Shown here: piece by piece, positions 1 through 8,706 of the stretch
Position numbering within the stretch: the first letter of the stretch is position 1
Layout of the letters: each line of letters opens with the position of its first letter
Assembly (NCBI GenBank): GCA_013365325.1
Contig: JABVXV010000651.1
Location: 1-18,006, forward strand
DNA length: 18,006 bases
Reading direction: 5' to 3'
Source of the DNA: Dipetalonema caudispina
Taxonomy: Eukaryota; Nematoda; Chromadorea; Rhabditida; Onchocercidae
Position numbers and translations under genes: made by a program
Notes under the pieces: model-generated
What the model saw: the letters and a program-made list of their open reading frames with translations, nothing else
The model's database searches: none
Told to the model about the DNA's origin: nothing

Positions 1-116
1 AACTGTTTGACTATATGTAAATGTTTTGTGACAATCTCTGATACCAGACGTTCTATTGTACAGCATAATATATCCGTTGTATCTGTTAACATCATCTGAT
101 ATTTTTATGAATCGAA
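1..116 (-). CDS. possible partial exon cut by the window start
   Basis: One minus-strand frame is open for about 38 codons through the left edge, with a plausible translation (including DDVNRYNGYIMLYNRTSGIR) and possible acceptors near 92-100. The plus strand is also open from base 1 for 32 codons. The evidence is only openness and mixed composition at an edge, so this may be chance. Confidence 0.15.
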
Positions 117-3100
117 ATTAATAACTGGAACATGGTCCATCCATCCATCTTTGTCAACTAAAAGTTTTCCAAGTTCAGATCTCTAAAAAATATTCGAGTT
201 AGCCAACTGTAAATAATATTATTGTACTGAAACAACTTAAAAACATCGTTCATTGGTTAAAAATTTAAAATAGGTCTACGTCTTCCAAATTCATCAAATC
301 ATTTTTCCCATTTCTCTCCGAATTTGATCAACTGAAAACTTTTCTTATTGTTCATTTAAATTTTATAATACATTTCCTGATAATGGCATATTTCATAAAC
401 ATTGCTACCGTTCAGATAATCAAGCAAAAGGTATATGGATGGATCTTTTTGGCCTGAATGATATGATGATACAGCTATCAATATAGCAGATATGAGAACG
501 TTCCGTTCCGTTCCGCCATAACATATCATATCTCATTGAGTTGCTTTATTTTTTCTTCATTCATCACCTTCATAGCGCTGTTTTACAAAGTAAATCTTAG
601 GTGCTAAATGTTAAAATAATACTGGAGTAATTTAGATCACAACCATATCCTTGGAACAAATGTTAAATCTATCAAAATTCACCGAAACTACAGAAGATCC
701 AAAATCAAAAATTCGGAATTTGTAACTTCCTGAAATCAACAATTTTTAGGAAATTCAAATAATTTAACCTAATGTTATGAGGACAATAATTTTTCTTTTT
801 TTTTTTTTTTTTTCAACGAATTTGCTATTTCCTTATTGCTACACTTTTCGTCACTAAATTGAATAATTAATCAAAATTAAGAATGGAGTAATTCATGCTC
901 TTGCGTTAAGGATATATGGAAAATTGTCGTTTTATCCTTGATAGCTTCTAATTAATTTGCTTTTTCCTTGTTTTTATATCTTTCAACATTAAAAGATTGG
1001 TGTATTTTATCGTTACGAATGAATGATTTAAACAATATTAAAACGAATCGTGAAATTCAATTACTTCACCTTAAATTTATTAATTGCTAGAAGCTAATTT
1101 TTCAAAAAGCAAGAAAAAAGACATTTCAAATGCTAATAATTTACTTATTTTTTCTTTTTTTTACTTGCAAAATTTAATTATCCATAAATTTCATTTAATC
1201 TATTATTATGTTCTTTACAACTATACCGATAAGTTTTGGATTAATGATGGCATTTTGGAATTTTTAACTTGGATAGTATATTTTTATAAATTCACTTTTG
1301 CAAGTGTTTCCTTTTCTGAATAATCTTTTAAAGAATTTGGTTTGCAATATTTTTAGTCTGAGTTTCCTTAACATTTTATTCAAATGCAACAAATGAAAGA
1401 AGGAAGAAAGAAATGCTAATGATGATATCGTGAGGAAATAAAATTTTGAATTCAAATTCAATTAAGCTGTTTAGTTGATCAAGTGAGTAAAGACTGAAGA
1501 AGAAATTTTTTTTTTCGTGTATAATTTAAGTTTTTAAAATTTCCAAATATTCGTAATTAATTTTCATTTTTGTTGCTATTTAAATATTTAATTGAAATAT
1601 TGCGAAAAAAAAAAACAAATGAGAGACTGAAATTGGAGAATTTTTTTTCTTCAACTAAAATATTGCAGAAAGTTTTAAAAAGGAAACTTTTTTCTTTTAC
1701 TTATTCAATAATGTAACTGAATAAAGAAGCATATGTAAGTTTTCAATCACAAGTAACAAATTGTTAATAGAAAATTTGAGAAACTTAGATGTTTGGGAAA
1801 TTGACTATGAGTAATAAAAAAATCGAAAATTTAATCAAATTCTAGCAAGTAGCTACATTTTGATGTTATCCAGTCCCTGATAAAAAATGCGTTCAAATGG
1901 TAAGGATTTTTAGAAAATGAAAATTAAAGAGTGAAAAATCAGAAAAAAAGGTATTAAAATCGAAAAATGAAAATTAAAAAGAAGAAAAAAATCGGATCTT
2001 CCAATTGTTGAAGCATTAAAGCAGAATGAAATATGACAGGGGGGTAAAAGATTATTTGTAATAGCTAACTGAAAAACGTATTGCTTTAAAAAGACTGAAG
2101 TCAAATCATTCATTTCGAAACATTGTACTGGTTTTTAATTAAATTATTATCTTTTAAAATAAAAAAATTTAATAGCAAATATAAGTAAACAAATGAATGA
2201 AGAAAAATAGATATGTTTCAAAATATGTTACATTAGATATTTCATTACTTCATTATAAATATTCATTTGATCATTACCGAATTATCACTCTTCTATTATT
2301 TCAAAATGTTCAAAGGTAACTATTAATTAATTAATTATCATCACTTAGATTTGCTGTGTAATACTGATATTTATAACACTGATTAGAAGTTTGAATTAAT
2401 TTATCTTTTAAATAGAAGGAAGAAACAGAAGAAAGTTAATCTTTGAGACAGTTTCAGAGAGCTTTCAAAAAAAAAAAAAGTAGTTATATGCTATTTAAGC
2501 AGCAATATATTTAGCTGCATGAAAATATTAATTATATTCCAATATTTAGAATTCTATTTCATTCTTGTCTTAATTTTTTACGGTGATTACCTGTGACGAA
2601 TATTTTGAAAAATATTTGATTAATAATTGTCAATTTTTTCGGATTTAACAGCATGAATTGTTTAGTAATTGAAATATTATTAATTCATTTTTCTATTATT
2701 GAAATAATTTGTATTTTGTTGGAGAGTTTTTCAACAAAAAAAAAAAAAAAAGGAAAAAAAAAAAACAAATATATTAAAACATTTTTATAATTAGTACAGT
2801 AAGATGATATTGCTAATTAAATGCACTAATATAAGCTTAGTTTTTCTTATCAAACACTTCACTATTAGCATAAGAGGTATGGGGAAAAAAAAAACAACTC
2901 ATCTCCAATTTCATCCATTTGATAAAAACATTTTTTTGAAATTTGAAATTTTCATTCAAATAAACTTTCGAAGTTCAAAATTTTTGCTTGAATAAATGAC
3001 ATTCTTAAAATTTCACACTTTTATTGACAAGAATATTACCGCAGATTTTCCCAGGATAAAAACAATCAAGTATTTGCAATTGTTGAAGTACACAGAATTT

Positions 3101-3800
3101 TGTAAGTTAAGCAAAAGAAAAAAAAAGAAAAAAAAAAATAAAAAAGTGTAATATTTAATAGCTTATTCCAATTTGTCATAATTTAAAGAATTAGCAATTT
3201 TAACAATGCATTTGAATTACCGTGTAGAAAAGAAATGAATTGTGTGATAGCATAACATTTAATTGAATATCATTGTAAAGGTATTGAACTAAATGTTATG
3301 CTACTGTAGAAATGTGAAAAAAAAAAAAACGTGAAGTATCACTTTTATTTTGTTGGTTCATCAAGTTAAAAAAGCAGAAAGTAGAAAAAATCGGGGAAAA
3401 AATGAATGACAAAATAATGAAATGTATGAAAAAAAAAAAAAAAAAAAAAGAAAACTTTTGTAATCAAATAAACTAATTTGGATTCCATTAAATTATTAAT
3501 AATAAGAAAATAACTCTTAATATTACTGTAATTATAAGTTAGATAAATTAAACAAATTTTTAGGAGAAAAAAAAAAATCACAGAATAATGATAATATAAT
3601 TAAATGTCTGTAAATATTTATTTATACATTTTTAGAAATAGAAATACGTTTTTCTTTTTCTTTTATAAATCTTAATTTTGCACATAAAAAATTTTATCTG
3701 AAACAAAGATCTAACCTTCATCATTTACCTAATAAATTCTACGTATAGAAATGTACGATATTTAAATAAAATGATATTGTAGTGATAAGCATTTGATTTG
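117..3800. other. intergenic, AT-rich, no supported gene
   Basis: Homopolymer-rich sequence with short chance open frames only. Apart from the TTCCG repeat near 500, no exon with paired splice sites, RNA gene or transposon terminus was seen on either strand. Confidence 0.7.
500..515. repeat. TTCCG pentanucleotide repeat, 3 copies
   Basis: gttccgttccgttccg forms three perfect TTCCG units, unusually G+C-rich for this window. It sits between 8-bp inverted arms AGATATGA (488-495) and TCATATCT (526-533). Confidence 0.7.
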
Positions 3801-3821
3801 TTGAGAATCATCTCAACTTAT

Positions 3822-3984
3822 ACGTCATGGTTAGATACGTATAATATGACCACGTATTTGTATATGTTTTTATTTATGCGTGTACGCTTGTGTGTGTGTG
3901 TGTGTATAAATGTTTCGTATTTATTGTTTGGATAGGATGATAATTTTTTCACGTGAAAAATCACAATAATTTGATTTTTACGTG
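3822..3984. promoter_or_regulatory. ACGT-core motif cluster A
   Basis: Five ACGT cores (3822, 3837, 3852, 3951, 3980) lie within about 160 bases, including TACGTCA, CACGTA, TACGTG and a 16-bp palindrome TTTTTCACGTGAAAAA (3945-3960). Such cores are bound by bZIP and bHLH factors in general. Regulatory use here is inference; no nearby gene is visible on either side within about 4 kb. Confidence 0.3.
3889..3905. repeat. (TG)8 dinucleotide repeat
   Basis: Eight TG units plus one T, with alternating purine-pyrimidine character. It lies inside the first ACGT cluster. Confidence 0.85.
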
Positions 3985-4923
3985 TTTTATTATTTTGAAG
4001 ATTAATATTATGAGTAATGAAGAATTCCATCTTAGCGGAATAATCCGTTGCTTTTTTCGCAACATTTAATATCTCGTGCTATGCATAATTATTTTTTTTT
4101 TTTTTTTCTCGAAGTAGCATTTACTTAATTGCCATATGCAATTTACTGCAAACCATATGTTATTCAAAATGAAAAAGCAAATTTATGACAGAAATTGATG
4201 CTTTCAATTCATTTGATAAGCATGTAGAAATTTTAGTTCATATGTGAGAAGAAGATAACAGCCGCGACTACCATTTACATTAATATCTATTGAAAAATTA
4301 TTTTAAAATTAAATTTTAACTAAAAATCCTTTTTATCTCTGAAAACTGTTTCCATAACAGATGTTAGTTTAACATTTCAACAGTTTGTGCTAATAGCAAG
4401 AATGTTACACAATCGTTTTTGTTGAAAATAATTTGCAATTAATCAAACAAATGTTTGGATAATGTTGCTGCGCATATAGGATTGATCGAAAAGTAGCAAA
4501 ATTTTGAATTGTAAAAATTTCTCAACACCAAATTTTCAGCACAATTTCTTTTTCATTCTGTGTTGTAAAAAAAAAAAAGATTTGACAAAAAAAATTTTTT
4601 AATATTATTATATACTTATTTATGTCTTTTATATTTTTCAAGAGAAAAAAAAAAACTGATTAATTTCAATGATAAAAAGGGAAATCAATGGATAAATAAC
4701 TAAACATTAGCATTTAATTTGCATAAAAGGTAATTAAAATAAAATGAATTTTTTCGAATCGAAAATTAATTAATTACTATAATTGTATTATATAATTTAA
4801 TGATAACAAGCAATAAATTTCTTCTCCCTTTTACTGTATTTTTTCCATCGATTTATTGTTTCATCACCGTAATATATTGAGCAATCCAATTTTGGACATT
4901 TTAAACTAAAAGCAAAAAAGAAA

Positions 4924-4947
4924 ATTCTATCGGTGAAACGATAGAAT
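4924..4947. repeat. perfect 9-bp hairpin
   Basis: ATTCTATCG and CGATAGAAT form a perfect stem with a 6-base loop (gtgaaa). An outer AAAGAAAAT and ATTTTCTTT can pair beyond it with a right-side bulge. It is intergenic, with no adjacent gene. Too short as seen for a typical microRNA precursor. Confidence 0.7.
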
Positions 4948-5074
4948 GATGCATTTTCTTTCCTTTCTTCTTTAACGTTAATGTCAATTTAACTTGTCAA
5001 AAAAAAAAGGTGACATAAAGGAATGAATTATTTTAAGCGTAAAAGAAATTTTGAAATATTAACACATTTATAAA

Positions 5075-5113
5075 ACGTCTTCACACGTTTAGATGTTTCA
5101 TACGTCAAAACGT
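5075..5113. promoter_or_regulatory. ACGT-core motif cluster B
   Basis: Four ACGT cores (5075, 5085, 5102, 5110) in 39 bases, one again as TACGTCA (5101-5107), the same heptamer as in cluster A. This density is far above what the AT-rich composition predicts. It could be an enhancer or promoter element of an unseen transcript. Confidence 0.3.
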
Positions 5114-6020
5114 AGGAAAAAAAAGCATGTTTTAGTATTATGTAAACATTGCAAAATACTATCAAAAAAAAAAAAAAAAATTTAGTTAATGATGATAATT
5201 ATGGAAATTAAAAAAAACGAATTAAAAAAAAAAAAAAAAACGGTAAGAAAAAAACACATAAGCAAAGCTTACAGTAAAGAAAAAAAAAACATTTCATTTT
5301 TTAATTTCATTTATTTCAATAGAAAATAATATTTAAATTATGAAAAAAAAAAAAATTAATCGAAAAATTGTTAAATTGGTAAACTTTCAAAATTATTATT
5401 ATTGTTATCTTAAAACGAATCATTACAACAGATCAATATTACTGCTCTATTTTTTTATTTATTTGTTTTCTTTTTTCTTTTGTTCTATTTATATATATAT
5501 GTATATATATATATAATATCATTATAACAATCTTTCATGATGAATTTTATCAATTTGTAAAAAGGAGTTTTTTTTAAATTCATTTCAATTTTTTCTCTCC
5601 AAATTAACAAACGAACAAATAATGATAATTTAATTTTTATGTATAATAATATGATGGATATGTTCTTGTATATACATCTATATCTATTTATATATACAAA
5701 AACATAAATAAATATTTGTTTTTGTATGGATGGGTTTGTTGTTTGCAATGATGGATAAGGTCTGCTGATATTTTAACATTTTGTAAAAATATGAAAATGT
5801 TTGTTGTATTATGTTTCGGCGAAATTTTTGGTTTTCAAGAATATCAAAAAGCAAAAAACAAAAAACAAAAAAAAAAAAAAGAAAAAAGTAACAAAGAAAA
5901 CAAAAGGTATCAAAGGAAGAATTAAAGGCCAGAATTTTCAATAATTCAATTCATTCAATAAAACTAATTGTAAACTGATTATATTCCATTTTCTTTTTTT
6001 TCTTTTTTTTTTCCCCCTCC
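5114..6020. other. intergenic, dense A/T tracts and AT repeats
   Basis: Many A runs of 10-18 bases and an AT microsatellite. Open frames here are runs of Lys, Phe, Ile or Tyr codons with no coding character. It ends with the pyrimidine tract at 5989-6020 followed by TAG. Confidence 0.7.
5490..5515. repeat. (AT)n microsatellite
   Basis: Alternating AT with one G interruption at 5501. Similar AT arrays occur at about 6200-6226 and 17677-17689. Confidence 0.8.
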
Positions 6021-6040
6021 TAGAAATAACTGATTGAATC

Positions 6041-6196
6041 CTACCGGACCAAAAACAACAACCACCGATCATCAATTTTTAAAACATATAGATGAAACGA
6101 AAAATGGATGGAAACTGAAAATACGTCAACGGTATCATTTGCTGATTCAAAAATGGTTCCATCCTGAATCACCTCATCTCCCTCTCTCTTTTCTTT
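6041..6196 (-). CDS. possible minus-strand terminal exon or gene relic
   Basis: After an acceptor-like TATATATTAG, the minus strand is open for 51 codons to a TAG at 6043-6041, with ordinary composition (for example GDEVIQDGTIFESANDTVDV). The plus strand of the same bases is also open and protein-like (WKLKIRQRYHLLIQKWFHPE) and follows a strong pyrimidine tract ending CCTCCTAG at 6023. Since both strands look plausible, coding is unproven. No adjoining exon was found. Confidence 0.15.
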   Translation of the reverse strand, partial: KEKREGDEVIQDGTIFESANDTVDVFSVSIHFSFHLYVLKIDDRWLLFLVR

Positions 6197-6402
6197 CTAA
6201 TATATATTTATATATATATATATATAAAGAAAGAGAAAAAAAAAAAAAAAAAAAGAAAAAAAATGGATGGAAAGTTTCTTATACCAACTCTATAAGACGA
6301 GGACGAGCAACAATACAATTTAGATTCAAAAATGCTTCCTTTTCTTTTTCATCCCCCTTTTGAAAATGATACAAATGTAGTTTTATTATAAAACAACTTT
6401 GT

Positions 6403-6482
6403 TTTCCAAAAAAAAAAAAAAAAAAAAAGAAAGAAAAAAAAAGGAAAAAAAGAAAAGAAAAGAAAAAATAAAAAAAAAAAAA
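6403..6482. repeat. 80-base A-rich purine tract
   Basis: Almost pure A with scattered G (motifs such as aaaag) and a single T. The smaller tract at 6227-6263 is similar. Short open frames across these tracts are artefacts of Lys or Phe runs. Confidence 0.9.
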
Positions 6483-6625
6483 CTATCTTTTCATTCTCTG
6501 CTATGCATCAATGGCAAAAAGCATACTTCTATCAACACCATTTTATTCTACATCTTAGCTTCTTCAACAAAATGATGATATTTTTCACTTTCAATTTATT
6601 TTGTATTATTTTTGTCATAAAAGAA

Positions 6626-6660
6626 GACGATACGATACGATATGATATGATAGGATACGA
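6626..6660. repeat. degenerate pentanucleotide repeat (TAYGA)7
   Basis: Seven consecutive 5-base units: gacga, tacga twice, tatga twice, tagga, tacga. The C/T alternation at the third base indicates an old, mutating microsatellite. Confidence 0.85.
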
Positions 6661-6917
6661 CAATTTTACATTTCATTACGATTATGTTGGATTTATTGGA
6701 ATAATAACATTTAGCTATTCAAATATATTGTATTGTTTTGGGGATTAAAATTTTACTAATTCATATATTTTTGAAATGGAGAAAGTTTGCATTAGTTATT
6801 AGCAACAAAAGTTATAGTGTTTGCTTAATTTCTAAAACAATATTGTGATGCATAATTATTAATTGTGTTACTTTAATTTGGAAATAGATACGAGCAGTAG
6901 TTGATAGTTTCTTCAAT

Positions 6918-7138
6918 TAATCAGAAGTCCGAGAATGCTTTCCTGGGTTTGTTAGGCACGTGGGTAAACAATTTCATTCCTACTGGCCTTTCAAACTCTG
7001 GGAAAACCGCGGTCTTCTTCGACAAATTTTAAATATTCAATTTTTCAATGGCAATCTTTTGAACGGCGACATTCGTTTTGATCATCAATTGAATATATAA
7101 TATTATTATAGGGAAGGAAAGATTAGAATTATCATTAG
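6918..7138 (+). other. G+C-richer island with splice-like ends
   Basis: Acceptor-like AATTAATCAG at 6908-6917 and a near-perfect donor ATTAG|GTAAGTTTT at 7138/7139 bound a stretch visibly richer in G+C than its surroundings, especially 6925-7025. One plus frame is open for about 60 codons from the acceptor (including ECFPGFVRHVGKQFHSYWPF) but stops about 35 bases before the donor. Another plus frame and one minus frame are open for about 35 codons. It could be a non-coding exon, a decayed gene fragment or a promoter-associated exon. Confidence 0.25.
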
Positions 7139-7304
7139 GTAAGTTTTTTATTTTCTTCTTTTTGTTGGCCAAATTTTCAATTTATTCATCAGTTTAAAAT
7201 TCAACTGAATTTTCTTTTAATTCTGAAACAATTTGTTGTTCCACATTCAAATAGAAGAGTGATTTGGCTTTCAAGATATGGTTGACTTAATTTGTTGTTA
7301 TTTG

Positions 7305-7335
<31 letters not shown>

Positions 7336-7403
7336 TATAAAATTGAAGAAACAAATTCAATCAGGCGATCGTATTGCGCGATATTGACTTAACCTTGCTG
7401 TAG

Positions 7404-8334
7404 GTGAGTGATTACCTTTGAACAAAAGTAAATAAAAGCATTTATTCAACTTTGCTGCACTTTTTTTTTTTACCGTCAGTTCTTTCAATTCTTAAATTTA
7501 AAATAATATTAGTCCGATTCAATGATGCTACTCAGAAATTTCGACCACGTTATTTACATTTCCCATATTTACTTGGGAGAAAAAGAAAAAAGAAAAAAAA
7601 TAAATAAAACATTCATTTTGCATCTTAGCCTGAAACTTACGGAATTATCCATAACTATATAACTAATCAATTGAAAGTGTACAGATTCAAAGCGAAAAGC
7701 AATACAACAGGCCAAATTTTCATTTGCACACTGCAATATTTAATTTTACAGTATTTTAAAGGTAAAATAGTTTCTCGCAAATTAAAGTGACTTACAAATC
7801 AGTCGATTATTGTGTAAGGAAGAATAATTCAAATTCAATTTCGAGCCTTTTTTTTTTTTTTTTTTTTGAAAAGAATTGAAAAAGAAATGTTAAATTCATT
7901 CATTTCTTCGACGGTAATATGAGAAAAAAGCTAATGAAAGTATTGATAAAAATACATAAATATCATTTTAAAAAAAATATTACATTGGAAGAAAAGGAAA
8001 AAAAAAAAATCATATGAAAATATGAATTACTGAGAGAGTTACATAAATTTTTGAAATTACACAAATTTTAACTTTTTTTTTTTTTCTTGAAGGATTGGAA
8101 ATTCTGTTTGAAAATAATATTACAGATTAGTGCTATGTTTATTTTTGGCGAAAATCACAAAAAAAAAAAAGAAAAAAGAAGAAGAGGAAGGAACAAACCC
8201 AGAATAATTATGCATCCATTAGAAATAGAAAATAGAAAGTTTTCGAAATTTTGAAAAAAAAAAAAAAAAAAAAATTATGTACATATTTTTAGTTGTCAAA
8301 CCATTAATAGCATGTCGTTCTTTTCAACAACATT
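7404..8334. other. intergenic downstream of the gene's polyadenylation signal
   Basis: Mostly homopolymeric sequence. A 31-codon frame at about 7512-7605 after an ATTAG begins plausibly (FNDATQKFRPRYLHFPYLLG) but ends in a Lys run at AATAAA. I do not support it as a gene. Confidence 0.6.
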
Positions 8335-8349
8335 GTTATTCCCACTTAT

Positions 8350-8355
8350 TTTATT
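8350..8355 (-). terminator. polyadenylation signal AATAAA of the minus-strand gene
   Basis: A canonical AATAAA (TTTATT on the plus strand) lies about 140 bases past the stop codon, a normal 3' UTR length for a nematode gene. The 3' UTR (8494 to about 8335) is less homopolymeric than the sequence beyond. A second AATAAA-like site near 8137-8142 could serve a longer UTR. Confidence 0.55.
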
Positions 8356-8494
8356 TAAAAAATATATCTTAAATATTCCAAATTTTTACCTTAGGATGGG
8401 ATCATGTGATACATTATGTGTTCACACCTTTTGTGATGCATTGATGAATACCATGAAGGCCAAAGGTTAAGCCTATTTAAATTTTAAGAATAAT

Positions 8495-8706
8495 TTAATA
8501 ATGCAGTGATGTTGGTTGCCCGCTCTGTAAGTTATACATCATCTTTTCAGTCAGGTGATCAATCTCTTTGTTTGTTGTCGCTGTTCGGCTTGCTTCCTTA
8601 CGTATTTCCGAAATTTTGTGCGTCATTTCTGGATCATCGGTCGTCAGAGGATTTTGATGCCTGTTTGCTTCACGTTGTGATACAGTTAATCCTACAAAAT
8701 TTTTGC
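8495..8706 (-). CDS. coding exon 13 (residues 597-666, stop)
   Basis: Final exon of 212 bases, phase 1 in (acceptor TATCAAG) and ending at TAA (8497-8495). It encodes a Ser/Thr/Asn-rich lead, then charged sequence likely to be alpha-helical (HKISEIRKEASR and EIDHLTEKMMYNLQSG). The helix with its LT-x-x-M pattern recalls, by general memory only, the helix before the LIM domains of zyxin-type proteins. No LIM domain follows in the window. Confidence 0.9.

Noticed and set aside
1084..1461. Open frames of 65-79 codons on both strands
   Set aside because: Rich in Phe, Tyr, Leu and Lys from AT-rich DNA, no splice signals, and no composition shift from the surroundings.
3366..3581. Minus-strand Phe-rich frame
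   Set aside because: Crosses an A run of about 20 bases that gives a poly-Phe stretch; chance frame.
6034..6363. 109-codon plus-strand open frame
   Set aside because: Its middle crosses an AT microsatellite and a poly(A) tract (Tyr/Ile and Lys runs). It has no ATG start and no splice partner; only the first third looks protein-like.
6925..7025. Spliced-leader RNA or U-type snRNA gene in the G+C island
   Set aside because: The nematode SL1 core and an Sm-type site arrangement were not found, nor any U6-like or tRNA box B sequence.
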